64,000 bases of DNA from Pseudoxanthomonas jiangsuensis. GTDB taxonomy: Bacteria; Pseudomonadota; Gammaproteobacteria; Xanthomonadales; Xanthomonadaceae. Location of the stretch: NCBI RefSeq assembly GCF_010093185.1, contig NZ_PDWL01000001.1, forward strand, positions 124,001 through 188,000. The letters are read 5' to 3'. Below the pieces are notes generated by a model. The model saw only the letters and a program-made list of their open reading frames with translations, did not search any database and was not told the origin of the DNA. A program made the position numbers and the translations under genes. Below, one piece after another: positions 52,736 to 61,161 of the stretch (within the stretch, counting starts at the first letter, position 1; each line of letters begins with the position of its first letter).

Positions 52736-54247
52736 CTACTTTTCTGCTTCCCCGCCATCCCAGCCCAGGTCCGGCTCGGGGTGGTAGCGGATGCCCAGCG
52801 CGTCCAGGTGGGCGCGCAGCGCACCCATGCGTTCCAGGAAGCCGGCGTAATCGCGCTGGCCGGCGGAGCTCCAGGCCACTTCGGACACCGCCGCCAGCCG
52901 AGGCCACAGGCGGTCGTCGGCGGCGGCATCGGTGTGCACCAGCTCCGACCACAGCGCGGCCTCGATGCCGACCGCGGTCTTGAACTCGGTGGGATCGAAG
53001 CTGTAGACCCGCTCCAGCGGTACTCCTTCCTTGCGGCACCAGTCGTAGGTCTGCGGCTGGCCGGCATGGTTGCCGTGGTCGAGGTAGAAGTACGTGCACG
53101 GCGACAGGATCAGCGGATGGCCCTTGGCCACCGCCGCGTCGATGGCGTAGCCGTCGTTCCACAGCTGCAGCAGCATGTCCGGGCCGGTGTCGGCCACCGA
53201 GCCCTCCTCCCAGGCGATGGGGGTGCGCCCCATCTCCCGCACGACCGCCGCGGTGCGGGCGACGAAGTCGGCGTACAGCGGATGCTTGATCTCGTCGCCG
53301 CCGATGTGGATCTCCTGCGACGGGAAGACCTCAAGAACTTCCTCCAGCACGTGGCGGACGAAGGGGTAGACCACCTCCGGCTTGGACAGGCACAGCACGC
53401 TGAAGCCCACCTCCAGCCCGTCGTAGGGCGCCAGGTTCTCCACGTCGTCGCAGGCCAGCTCGTTGTACGAGGCCAGCATCGCCTGCACGTGGCCCGGCAT
53501 GTCGATCTCCGGCACGATGGTGATCCCGCGCGCCTGCGCATAGGCGACCAGGTGCTTGAGCTGCTCCTGCGTGTACCAGCCCGAGCGCCCGCCCCTGACT
53601 GCGCTGGCGCCGCCGATCTCCACCAGCTTTGGATAGCGCTTGATCTCCATGCGCCAACCCTGATCGTCGCTCAGGTGCAAGTGCAGCCGATTGAGCTTGA
53701 AGAACGCCATCCGGTCGATGTGCCGTTCCAGGTACTCGACCGGCAGGAAGCTGCGGGCCACGTCCAGCGAACTGCCGCGCCAGGCGTAGGCCGGCACGTC
53801 GGTGATCGCCAGATGCGGCAGCCGGTATTCCGCCTGCGCCTGCGCGGGCAGCAGCTGGCGCAGGCTCTGCACCGCGTGGAGCAGGCCGGCATCGGTGCGT
53901 GCGACCAGGTCGATCCCGTCGCCGACCACCAGCCGGTAGCCCTCCTCGCCCAGTGAGGCATCGTCGGCCAGCTGCAGGCGGATGCGGGCGGTCGCCTTCG
54001 CGTCGGTGCGCAGGTCGAGGCTTGCCAGCGCGTCCTCCAGCGTACGCCGAGCGTTCGGCGCGGCGGCCGGTGCTTCCAGCGCGACGGCGCCGGCGACGCG
54101 CAGCGCACCAGGGCGGGCCTCCACCGACTGCGGCAGCGGCACGATGGACACCGTCTCGGTGCCACCCGCGGCGGCCGCGGGCGGCGTCGGCTGGCTGCAG
54201 GCGGCAGTGGACGCGAGCAGGCAGGAAAGCAGAAATCCGGACTTCAT
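52736..54247 (-). CDS. GH20 beta-N-acetylhexosaminidase, exported (probable lipoprotein)
   Basis: A 503-residue glycoside hydrolase family 20 enzyme removing terminal GlcNAc or GalNAc from oligosaccharides. Signal with a loose lipobox (ASTAAC, Cys17), an N-terminal GH20b-like domain (about 30-150), then the TIM barrel. LNRLHLHLSDDQGWRMEIKRYP, PEIDMPGHVQAML and the catalytic pair D318-E319 in EIHIGGDEIKHPLY fit substrate-assisted catalysis. WYTQEQLKHLVAYA matches the family. Substrates may be chitobiose or other glycans. ATG at 54247 preferred over one 12 bases upstream. Confidence 0.93.
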   Translation of the reverse strand: MKSGFLLSCLLASTAACSQPTPPAAAAGGTETVSIVPLPQSVEARPGALRVAGAVALEAPAAAPNARRTLEDALASLDLRTDAKATARIRLQLADDASLGEEGYRLVVGDGIDLVARTDAGLLHAVQSLRQLLPAQAQAEYRLPHLAITDVPAYAWRGSSLDVARSFLPVEYLERHIDRMAFFKLNRLHLHLSDDQGWRMEIKRYPKLVEIGGASAVRGGRSGWYTQEQLKHLVAYAQARGITIVPEIDMPGHVQAMLASYNELACDDVENLAPYDGLEVGFSVLCLSKPEVVYPFVRHVLEEVLEVFPSQEIHIGGDEIKHPLYADFVARTAAVVREMGRTPIAWEEGSVADTGPDMLLQLWNDGYAIDAAVAKGHPLILSPCTYFYLDHGNHAGQPQTYDWCRKEGVPLERVYSFDPTEFKTAVGIEAALWSELVHTDAAADDRLWPRLAAVSEVAWSSAGQRDYAGFLERMGALRAHLDALGIRYHPEPDLGWDGGEAEK

Positions 54248-54376
54248 CGCAGGCCTCACTCGATGTCCACCAGAAAGGTCGGGATCATCTTAGGACCTGG
54301 GCTGAGGAGTGAGCCAGACCGGCCGCCGGCTTGCGCGCCCGGATCATCATCGAGCCAGGTGGCGATCTGTTCCGCG

Positions 54377-54790
54377 CTACTGCGGCGGATTGCCCGCCTG
54401 CATGGACAAGTCCTGGAAATGGAAGCCCAGCTCGACCGCACAGATGACCATGGCCGGATCATGCGTCGGCGGGAACGAGGCAATCGCCTCGACATTGCGC
54501 AGGGTCAGGGCCCGCCATTCCGCGGCGTCCAGGTCGTCACTGCGACCGCGCCCGTACACCTGGTCGTAGATCGTCCGCGAGGCGGCGATTTTGGCCAGCA
54601 CCTTCGGATCGGGCGGAGCAGCGTAGTACGTCTCCATGCAACGATAGGCTTCCAGCACCCGGGCATGTTCCCGCTCCAGCAGCGCGACACGCTCGCCGGC
54701 GGCCAGCGCCTGCTGTGCCGGCGCCGCTGGAGCCAGCGTCAGCAACGCCAGCATGACCAAGGCGGCCCCCACCCACCGTCTCATCGACAT
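54377..54790 (-). CDS. Exported hypothetical protein
   Basis: A 137-residue protein with a signal peptide (MRRWVGAALVMLALLTLAPAAPA) and a helical mature region: EHARVLEAYRCMETYYAAPPD and KIAASRTIYDQVYGRG, with AVELGFHFQDL near the end. Two Cys. No family recognised. Met codons at 54790 and 54784 are both possible starts; GGGAAGG lies upstream. It follows the lipoprotein gene at 54844-55389 on the same strand after 53 bases. Confidence 0.6.
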   Translation of the reverse strand: MSMRRWVGAALVMLALLTLAPAAPAQQALAAGERVALLEREHARVLEAYRCMETYYAAPPDPKVLAKIAASRTIYDQVYGRGRSDDLDAAEWRALTLRNVEAIASFPPTHDPAMVICAVELGFHFQDLSMQAGNPPQ

Positions 54791-54843
54791 ACCTTCCCTC
54801 CTTCCCTTGCCCAGGCCTGTCGGGCCACCGGCCCGAACGGCCC

Positions 54844-55389
54844 TCATTTCGAATCGAACATTTCCGGCAGGACGCGCTCGCCCATCACCCGCTCGCCGCG
54901 CAGATCGCGGCACGCCACGGTGACGTCCCAGGAAAAGTCGACGTCCACCATCATCCAGGTGCCGTCGGCGATGGCGCCTTCCCAGTGCGAATTACCGTAC
55001 TCGTCGACCAGGCGCGACTGGACATCGGCCGGAAGCGTGGCCACGTAGTCCCGCGCGAACGCCGTGGCCTGTCGCACGCCGTCCTCCCGCTGCCCGGCGG
55101 TGAGGCCCTCGGAACGCTCGATGGGGATGATGGTCTTGACGGCACTGACCTCATAGATCCGTCCCGTGGCCGTATCGGTACGGACCAGGTAGCGGTCGAA
55201 GCGCGCGTCGGGTCGCGGCGGCGTCACCTCGTACCAGGTCGATGCCTTGCCGCTGCCCGGCTGCTTGCGCGCATCGCGGCCCGGCTTGTCGCCGAAGGCG
55301 ATGCCGTGGGCTCCCGAAGGATCGCAGCCCATGACTCCACCGGGGACCAGCAGGAGCACCATTACCACCGATTGCCGATACGGGAACAC
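54844..55389 (-). CDS. Hypothetical lipoprotein
   Basis: A 181-residue protein. GTG start at 55387-55389 gives a signal MFPYRQSVVMVLLLVPGGVM with lipobox GVMGC (Cys22). The mature part holds KASTWYEVTPPRPDARFDRY, VSAVKTIIPIERS and a closing GNSHWEGAIADGTWMMVDVD region. No family recognised. It begins 4 bases after the FKBP gene stop, so it is very likely co-transcribed with that gene. An internal ATG at 55362 would remove the Arg of the signal and is less likely. Confidence 0.6.
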   Translation of the reverse strand: MFPYRQSVVMVLLLVPGGVMGCDPSGAHGIAFGDKPGRDARKQPGSGKASTWYEVTPPRPDARFDRYLVRTDTATGRIYEVSAVKTIIPIERSEGLTAGQREDGVRQATAFARDYVATLPADVQSRLVDEYGNSHWEGAIADGTWMMVDVDFSWDVTVACRDLRGERVMGERVLPEMFDSK

Positions 55390-55393
55390 GGCC

Positions 55394-55747
55394 TCAGGTG
55401 CCCAGCAGCTCCACCTCGAACTTGAGCGTGGCGTTGGGCGGGATCACGCCACCGGCGCCGCGCGCGCCATAGCCGAGACTGGCCGGGATGATCAGCACGC
55501 GCGTGCCGCCCACCTTCATGCCCTGCACGCCCTCGTCCCAGCCCTTGATCACCATGCCGGCGCCCAGCGGGAAGATGAAGGGCTCGTCCCGGTCCTTGCT
55601 GGAATCGAACTTGGCGCCCTGCTCGCCGTTCTGATAGAGCCAGCCGGTGTAGTGCACGGTGACGTTGCGGCCGGGCGCGGCTTCGGGGCCGGCGCCGACG
55701 ACGGTGTCTTCGAACTGCAGGCCGGAAGTGGTGGTGGTGAAGGCCAT
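55394..55747 (-). CDS. FKBP-type peptidyl-prolyl cis-trans isomerase
   Basis: A 117-residue single-domain FKBP. It contains [25 protein letters not shown], the first FKBP strand and loop, then [26 protein letters not shown] with the active-site VIxGWDEG, and [20 protein letters not shown]. Key binding-pocket residues (Y26-like, F36-like, W59, Y82, F99-like in FKBP12 terms) appear to be present. No signal peptide, so it is cytoplasmic. It folds proteins by proline isomerisation. The ATG at 55747 follows AAGGAAACCC. Confidence 0.93.
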   Translation of the reverse strand: MAFTTTTSGLQFEDTVVGAGPEAAPGRNVTVHYTGWLYQNGEQGAKFDSSKDRDEPFIFPLGAGMVIKGWDEGVQGMKVGGTRVLIIPASLGYGARGAGGVIPPNATLKFEVELLGT

Positions 55748-55789
55748 GATGGGTTTCCTTGCAGGGTGGCAATGCCGTGAGCCGCCAGT

Positions 55790-56527
55790 CTAGCCGGTGC
55801 CCGGCCCGCTGCCTCCCGCCGATGAACCCGGCTCCGGGTCGGCGCAGGCGGGGGCAGCATGCTTTCGTCGCATCCGCAGCGCCTCGTCGAGCAGGAAGGC
55901 ATACAGCTGGAGGCGGCGGCTGAACTCCGCGCCCCGCCAGGCGATAAGCCACAGGAACGGGGCCAGCAGGCCCAGGATGGCCAGCCATCCCGGCAGGTGC
56001 AGCAGGTCCTGCCAGTTGCGCAGTAGCACGAACAGGGAGACCAGGACGGGAAGCAGCCCGAGCCGGTCGATTCCGCCGATCAGCATGCCCAGTCGCGACT
56101 GCAGGCGCTCATGGCCCATCTGCGCATAGCGCAAACTCGATTCCAGTGAATCACGCGGGTAGCTGGAGAGCCAGGCAGCCAGCCCCATGAACTGGGCCAC
56201 ATCGTGATCGAACTGCGCGACCATGCCCGCGCGATGGTGGCGCAGGTCCTGCACGAGCACCCACAGGTTTCGCACGAACCCGGGCACGAAGCCGACGACC
56301 ACCAGTGCGAGGCCTGCCCACGCTAGCCACAGCATCCAGGTCTGTGGCGCCAGCCACTTCACCAGCAGCGACGGCACGAAGGCGGCGATCATGCCGACCA
56401 TGCCGAGCAGCGCCAGGCGTCGCGCCCAGCGGGGCGTATCCAGCGTCGAAACGGGTCCTTCGGGCAGCGCTGCGATCTTTGCTTCCAGCAGCGCAAAGGT
56501 CAGTGCCGGCCTGTGCTCCACATCCAT
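55790..56527 (-). CDS. Multi-pass membrane protein of unknown function
   Basis: A 245-residue protein with about four hydrophobic segments: LALLGMVGMIAAFVPSLLV, LWLAWAGLALVVVGFVPGFV, LGLLPVLVSLFVLL and LAILGLLAPFLWLIA. A helical cytosolic section between pairs 1-2 and 3-4 includes MAQFDHDVAQFMGLAAWL and SSLRYAQMGHERLQSR. No family recognised. Base composition is somewhat less GC-rich than neighbours to its left. The ATG at 56527 (MDVEHRPALTF) is chosen over an upstream extension with an extra soluble stretch. Confidence 0.6.
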   Translation of the reverse strand: MDVEHRPALTFALLEAKIAALPEGPVSTLDTPRWARRLALLGMVGMIAAFVPSLLVKWLAPQTWMLWLAWAGLALVVVGFVPGFVRNLWVLVQDLRHHRAGMVAQFDHDVAQFMGLAAWLSSYPRDSLESSLRYAQMGHERLQSRLGMLIGGIDRLGLLPVLVSLFVLLRNWQDLLHLPGWLAILGLLAPFLWLIAWRGAEFSRRLQLYAFLLDEALRMRRKHAAPACADPEPGSSAGGSGPGTG

Positions 56528-56620
56528 GCAAACCCCTCTTGCACACTTCAACTCAACGATTCGCTCGGCAACTGCAGGAAGCGAGCCTGAGCCCAGTGCC
56601 CCCACTACAGCAGGTCGGGA

Positions 56621-56650
56621 AAGTGCGGTCTGACCCCTGTTTCCCCTTTT
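56621..56650. repeat. Short dispersed repeat, copy 1 (left flank)
   Basis: AAGTGCGGTCTGACCCCTGT followed by TTCCCCTTTT. It shares the core AAGTGxxxTCTGACCCC with copies at 57833-57855 and 57917-57940, and is inverted relative to 59582-59605. It marks the left edge of the low-GC segment. Confidence 0.65.
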
Positions 56651-56656
56651 CTCCGG

Positions 56657-57739
56657 TTACTTTCCGGCAACAAAATCGCCCGCCGTCGCCGGAGCATCTG
56701 GCCGTTGCAGGGTAAAGATGCACTCGAAATATGGCCGGACCGCGTCCCAATTCAGGTACTGCTTGCGAGCCCGCACGAGAAGCCGGCCGACATCCACCAC
56801 GTTGCCCTCTTCCTGGAACCCGCGCATGAAGGCCGCGCGCGAATCTGCATCGGCATGCAGGCCGTGGTCTTGGCCGGCGTAGGAGTGGAATTCAAGGATG
56901 TTGCCGGGCGCTGGCACGCTATCTCCCGCGAGCGTGCATTCCCGCATGCCACTGGCCTCTTCGCGTCGTACATGACCCGCCGCGAAGCTGTCCTGTACCG
57001 AATGCAGAAGAGAGCCGAACGCGACGTCGTCAACCGAACGCCGCAGGCCACCGCTGGCACCCAACGTATAGAGATCCATCAGACGCCACTCGGTGCGACC
57101 GTAGGCCTCCTGGATCGCAGGTATCTCGATATCCCTGAGCCGGGTCTCCAGCGTGTACTCGCCGCGCGAGGCGCGCCAAGCGAACTCGAACCAGCCGAAG
57201 AGACTGTCCCGGGTCTTTGATGCGAGCTCGCCGTCCGCAGCCGCCATCGCATGCAGGTACTGAAGGTCGCCGAAATGCGACCGGTAGAGCATCGCGTCCC
57301 CAGGGCCATACCGCTTCCCGCTCGCCGCGCCCGCCTCTGCATCGCGAAAGAGGCTAACCCAACACCATGGCTGGGTCTCGAAACGTACAGTTTCTTGGGT
57401 CTTGCAGCTGGAGCTCTTTGCCTGCCCGGCGAGAAGACGGAAAGGCGGATCATCGTTCCAGCGCACGCCCGCCAAAACCGAGGGTGGGGCGGTCGTGGCC
57501 TCACTGCCCGCGCAGGCATCACCGTTGCAGCCGTACAGGCGGTTGGTGATTTCCTCATGGACCGGTTCGGTGAAGACCTCCAGCGACCATTGCGCCATCA
57601 GCCGCTCGGCCGAAGCGCGCGTTCCAGAAGTAATTCCGGCCAGGCGCCTCTCATCCGGCGTCGATTGCGTAGCAAGCTTATGTGCTGAAGCCTCAGCCCC
57701 AGCCAGAAGAAGAACGGACAGAAGAATCCACTTGCGCAC
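56657..57739 (-). CDS. Exported protein with zinc-dependent phospholipase C / S1-P1-nuclease-like metal motifs
   Basis: A 360-residue protein with a signal peptide ending EASA, so His20 becomes the mature N-terminus. The residue pattern fits the alpha-helical zinc phospholipase C and S1/P1 nuclease fold: H61 in HEEITNRLYG, H155-F-G-D158 with H163 in SHFGDLQYLHAMA, and H246-x3-D250-x5-H256 in GSLLHSVQDSFAAGHVRR. In that fold the N-terminal residue also binds zinc. Substrate (phospholipid or nucleic acid) is unclear. Several Cys. GTG start at 57737-57739. It lies inside the repeat-bounded segment. Confidence 0.5.
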   Translation of the reverse strand: MRKWILLSVLLLAGAEASAHKLATQSTPDERRLAGITSGTRASAERLMAQWSLEVFTEPVHEEITNRLYGCNGDACAGSEATTAPPSVLAGVRWNDDPPFRLLAGQAKSSSCKTQETVRFETQPWCWVSLFRDAEAGAASGKRYGPGDAMLYRSHFGDLQYLHAMAAADGELASKTRDSLFGWFEFAWRASRGEYTLETRLRDIEIPAIQEAYGRTEWRLMDLYTLGASGGLRRSVDDVAFGSLLHSVQDSFAAGHVRREEASGMRECTLAGDSVPAPGNILEFHSYAGQDHGLHADADSRAAFMRGFQEEGNVVDVGRLLVRARKQYLNWDAVRPYFECIFTLQRPDAPATAGDFVAGK

Positions 57740-57832
57740 AGAACAACCCCCTGTTCACTGCGATCTGAAATCCACCAATCACGCGGCATCAAAGAAGTCC
57801 GTCGCCCCACCCAGTGTCACCTATGCACGTGA

Positions 57833-57940
57833 AAGTGCACTCTGACCCCTGTTTCGGTGATCTCGCTTTCCCCTAGCTAATTTGCACTCCAACCCCTGCC
57901 TCTGCCTGCTTCTCAGAAGTGCACTCTGACCGCTGTTTCC
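57833..57940. repeat. Cluster of short dispersed repeats (internal copies)
   Basis: AAGTGCACTCTGACCCCTGT at 57833-57852, a variant TTTGCACTCCAACCCCTGCC at 57881-57900, and AAGTGCACTCTGACCGCTGT at 57917-57936, each followed by TTTC-type or pyrimidine-rich sequence. All run in the same orientation as copy 1. They fill the gap between the two genes of the segment. Confidence 0.7.
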
Positions 57941-57967
57941 CATGTTTCCGCTTGTCCCCAGTTTCGC

Positions 57968-59536
57968 TTAGGTCACCATCAGATATGAGGGCTGAAATCG
58001 CATGCGGGCAAGGGCCGTAACGCACATCGAAAGCGAAAGGCGAGCAAAGAATGGCAACTTCGTCGGATGCGGCGACCTCAAGACTGCAAGAACAACTGAA
58101 GCGCCGCCGGTGTTTGCACTTGCTTTGGCCCATACCGAATGATGAGAAGTCGGCAACTTAGCCAAGACCTTGGCGTTAAATCCGCCGTCTTCACTGATCA
58201 GCCTGCAAGCAACCTGAGCCTGCTGGAAGAGATGACTGAGCGAAGCTGAGCCACCGCCCCAAGGCTTCACGCAGACAAGTTCACCAGAATCAGTGAGAAG
58301 GTCGCACACCTCAATACGGCTCCTTCCCCCGCCGTGCTGGATGTTTTTCTTGTCCAAAAGAATAATTTTTCCATTCGACGCACCAGCTACCCGAGCGTTG
58401 TAGACGCCCTCCGTTTCCGTGAGGGATTGCAGCTGAGGAAGCACGAGCTTCGATATTGTGAGTGCACCAACTTTTACATCAATCTCTGCAACAAAGCTTT
58501 GTTCAATTTGAAACCACCTACCCCCATGCGCGAGATAGGTTTTCTTCTTATAACTCACAGATCCATGCAGACACTGAAGTACAGACCACTTTTTCTTAAG
58601 ATCTTTGCTTGCCTGCTGGTACGCATAGACAGAGCTATCTCGCAGGGCATCCGCGTCGATGATCTTGCCCTCTGAAATCGCAAATGCACGCCAGGCGCTT
58701 GGCGACAACTCGTAAGCGACTGGCGAATGACCGCCCCTCTTCGTCTTATAGCTGAAGAGGTCGTAGTCGTCCCAAGAAAGAAGGTCGGGGATACACAAGC
58801 TTATATCGGCGCTATTTGCGGCAACCAATGCAGCTAGTTCAATCTCAAGCTTCCCAACCAATGAATCGTCCCGAACTGGAACGACATTGTCGACCCACTG
58901 GAAATTCTTCTGATACGAAGTCTTCTTATGCAGCGCACTGCATCTGGCCAGATATCCGCCAATTGTCTCTTTCGATAAATCGATCGACCCTTTGAATGAA
59001 TCAGAACCAGAGACTTGTAGACCAAAGTTCTCTGACTCCTTGACCCGCGCCTTGACTCCCGTCAGCAAATCTTTGTCGGTATCGATATCAAATCTGTAAA
59101 TGTCATCCGCGTCCGGTATCTGCTCAATCGCTTGAATAAAGTCATCCGCGATACGGTCGCGCTTTATGCTTTTTAACTTGTTACGCTCCGCGAGGTTGAG
59201 AACGCAACGGACGCCGAAGTTCGGCTCGACCATCGCACGATCGACTCGCTGCCAAGCATGACCGAAGGTCACGATGAAATGGCTCTTTCCAAGGGGGACG
59301 ATTACAAACCCTGACAGCGAACTTGTTTCAGGCATCTTGCTCACACCTCCAACCGCTTGTGCGGCGAGGGCTGCGAACCAGTCAGGCGTCCCTTTACTGA
59401 GGCCGTAGTGGAGCTTTGCGGTCTGCCCGTCATTGACGGGCACATCCATCGACTTACTAAGACCCTTTGCGTTTACGGCTCCTTGAGCCTTGAATCCCGG
59501 CTTGACCAGAAATACGTTCAGATACAAGCGATCCAT
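57968..59536 (-). CDS. TIGR04141 / DUF6119 family protein
   Basis: A 522-residue soluble protein that matches the sporadically distributed TIGR04141 (DUF6119) family by layout. It has LSGFVIVPLGKSHFIVTFGHAWQRVDR, then PNFGVRCVLNLAERNKLKSI, then ENFGLQVSGSDSFKGSID and WDDYDLFSYKTK. No membrane segment, signal peptide or catalytic motif I can name. Its base composition is clearly lower in GC than flanking genes and its codon use includes many A/T-ending codons, signs of recent transfer. GGAGG six bases before the ATG supports the start. It is flanked by inverted short repeats. The patchy distribution is known for the family; a defence role is conjecture. Confidence 0.85.
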   Translation of the reverse strand: MDRLYLNVFLVKPGFKAQGAVNAKGLSKSMDVPVNDGQTAKLHYGLSKGTPDWFAALAAQAVGGVSKMPETSSLSGFVIVPLGKSHFIVTFGHAWQRVDRAMVEPNFGVRCVLNLAERNKLKSIKRDRIADDFIQAIEQIPDADDIYRFDIDTDKDLLTGVKARVKESENFGLQVSGSDSFKGSIDLSKETIGGYLARCSALHKKTSYQKNFQWVDNVVPVRDDSLVGKLEIELAALVAANSADISLCIPDLLSWDDYDLFSYKTKRGGHSPVAYELSPSAWRAFAISEGKIIDADALRDSSVYAYQQASKDLKKKWSVLQCLHGSVSYKKKTYLAHGGRWFQIEQSFVAEIDVKVGALTISKLVLPQLQSLTETEGVYNARVAGASNGKIILLDKKNIQHGGGRSRIEVCDLLTDSGELVCVKPWGGGSASLSHLFQQAQVACRLISEDGGFNAKVLAKLPTSHHSVWAKASANTGGASVVLAVLRSPHPTKLPFFARLSLSMCVTALARMRFQPSYLMVT

Positions 59537-59581
59537 GCCTCACCTCCATCGAAGGTTTGACTGCGCTCTTGACCTGCCATG

Positions 59582-59605
59582 AAAAGAAATGGGTCAGATT
59601 CACTT
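59582..59605. repeat. Short dispersed repeat, inverted copy (right flank)
   Basis: AAAAGAAATGGGTCAGATTC followed by ACTT. Its reverse complement AAGTGAATCTGACCCATTTC resembles the copies at 56621 and 57833. It lies between the TIGR04141 gene start and the nrdJb stop and marks the right edge of the low-GC segment in inverted orientation. Confidence 0.6.
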
Positions 59606-59645
59606 CTAGACCTGGCCCATATTCCACAGATTTATTCGCTTGGCA

Positions 59646-60437
59646 TCACCCGCACTTGCTATACCCGCAATTCAAGCAGGTCGCACACCCATCCATGATC
59701 ACCAACGCCTTGGTGCTGCACTTGTGGCACATGGTGGCGCTGGGGGGGAAGCTGGTGCCGTCGCCGGTGACGGCGACGTCCTCGTCGCGGGCCTGGGCGG
59801 CCGGCACGGCCGGGGCCGCGGTCAGCTCACTGTTTTTTTTTGAGCGCTCCTCGAACTGCTTGCGCTTCTCGGCGATCAGGGCCTTCTGGTGGGCGCTCAG
59901 CTCGGGGTCGTGGATCAGGCCGATGGACTTCATGTGCTCCTCGACCACGGCGCCGATCTCGGCGACCAGGGAGGGCATGTAGACGCCGCCGGCCTTGAAG
60001 TAGCCGCCGCGCGGGTCGAACACGGCCTTCATCTCCTCCACCAGGAAGGTCACGTCGCCGCCCTTGCGGAACACCGCCGACATGATCCGGGTCAGGCCGA
60101 CGATCCACTGGAAGTGGTCCATCGACTTGGAGTTGATGAACACCTCGAACGGGCGGCGCAGCTCGTGCTCGGTGCCGGCGTTGAGGACGATGTCGTTGAT
60201 GGTCACGTACATGGCGTGCTCGACCATCGGCGACTTGATCTTGTAGGTGCTGCCGATCAGCACGTCCGGGCGCTCGATGCGCTCGTGCATCTGGATGATG
60301 TTGTCCTTGGCCTCGGCCTGCTCGGCCACGGCGCGATCGACCGGGGCGGCCGGCACCGGGGGGGCGGCCTCGCGCGCCTTGTCCTCGGGGGTGACAACGG
60401 CGTAGCCCTTGATTTTCTGCTCGATCTTGACGGCCAT
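59646..60437 (-). CDS. nrdJb: Class II ribonucleotide reductase, small C-terminal subunit (NrdJb-like)
   Basis: A 263-residue protein carrying the part split off from a class II (adenosylcobalamin) ribonucleotide reductase. It opens MAVKIEQKIKGYAVV and contains YKIKSPMVEHAMYVTINDIV and HFQWIVGLTRIMSAVFRKGGD. It ends in a Cys cluster MCHKCSTK (C237, C240) and DGCATCLNCGYSKCG (C251, C254, C257, C262), a zinc-ribbon and redox tail. The split NrdJa/NrdJb form is known from Pseudomonas. ATG at 60437 chosen for the conserved start. The histone-H1-like gene separates it from the large-subunit gene. Confidence 0.88.
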   Translation of the reverse strand: MAVKIEQKIKGYAVVTPEDKAREAAPPVPAAPVDRAVAEQAEAKDNIIQMHERIERPDVLIGSTYKIKSPMVEHAMYVTINDIVLNAGTEHELRRPFEVFINSKSMDHFQWIVGLTRIMSAVFRKGGDVTFLVEEMKAVFDPRGGYFKAGGVYMPSLVAEIGAVVEEHMKSIGLIHDPELSAHQKALIAEKRKQFEERSKKNSELTAAPAVPAAQARDEDVAVTGDGTSFPPSATMCHKCSTKALVIMDGCATCLNCGYSKCG

Positions 60438-60496
60438 GGCGGCGGATCCTTGGTTGTTCTTGTCTGTGCCTGAGGTGCGGCGATGCCACCGCGACA

Positions 60497-60522
60497 CCCC
60501 TCCCCCGCCATAGGGGGAGGGG
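60497..60522 (-). terminator. Long GC hairpin between nrdJb and the H1-like gene
   Basis: A 10-bp perfect stem CCCCTCCCCC (60497-60506) / GGGGGAGGGG (60513-60522) with a six-base loop GCCATA, 15 bases after the H1-like stop. It is extended by ACAC/GTGT pairing with a bulge. No U tract, so it may attenuate read-through into nrdJb rather than stop it fully. Confidence 0.45.
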
Positions 60523-60537
60523 CGGTGTTGCGGACGC

Positions 60538-61161
60538 CTACTTCTTCTTCGCGGTCTTGCGGACGGTCTTCGGGGCGGTCTTCTTCGCGACCTTCTTCGG
60601 TGCGGCCTTCTTCGCGGCCTTGGCGACCTTCTTCACTGCCTTCTTCGCGGCGGCCTTGCGGGCCGGCGCCTTCTTTGCGACGACTTTCTTCGTTGCGGCC
60701 TTCTTCGTTGCAGTCTTCTTCGGCGCCGCCTTGCTGGCGGTCTTCTTGGCAGCCTTCTTCGGGGCGACCTTCTTGGTCGCGGCCTTCTTCGCCACGGCCT
60801 TCTTCGCAGGCGCTTTCTTGCCCAGCTTCCTGCGCAGCGCCGCCGCCTCGGCCGAGGCGTTCTCCTTGGCGGCCGACAGCTTCTTCTTCGCCTTGGAGAC
60901 GGCCTTCTTCACCGCCTTCTTCGCCTTGGACACGTCGGCCGTCACGGTCTTCTTCGCCGCGGCGACCTTCTTGGCCGCGGCCTTCTTCACCGTGGCCACG
61001 CGCCTGGTCGCCGCCTTCTTCGCCTGGGTCACCGCCTCGCCGGCGGTGGCCACGGCACCGCTGGCGGTAGCGGCAATACTGCTGCCGACTTCGCTGACGG
61101 TTTCCTTCACGGTCTCGGCGGCCTCGGACAGGGTCGCCGTCACACCATTGCCATTGCTCAT
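60538..61161 (-). CDS. Histone-H1-like Lys/Ala-rich DNA-binding protein
   Basis: A 207-residue protein. A short acidic/neutral N-terminus (MSNGNGVTATLSEAAETVKE) is followed by a very long Lys/Ala-rich tail of KKAA, AKKT and KKVA repeats (about 45-207), the composition of eukaryotic H1 C-terminal tails and of bacterial HctA/AlgP/BphP-like proteins. It should bind DNA non-specifically through its positive charge. Its low-complexity coding gives a repetitive nucleotide sequence prone to length change between strains. It lies between nrdJa and nrdJb on the same strand. ATG at 61161. Confidence 0.85.
   Translation of the reverse strand: MSNGNGVTATLSEAAETVKETVSEVGSSIAATASGAVATAGEAVTQAKKAATRRVATVKKAAAKKVAAAKKTVTADVSKAKKAVKKAVSKAKKKLSAAKENASAEAAALRRKLGKKAPAKKAVAKKAATKKVAPKKAAKKTASKAAPKKTATKKAATKKVVAKKAPARKAAAKKAVKKVAKAAKKAAPKKVAKKTAPKTVRKTAKKK

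Noticed and set aside
58334..58675. Plus-strand frame of 113 codons inside the TIGR04141 gene
   Set aside because: It lies entirely within the better supported minus-strand gene and has no family-like sequence.
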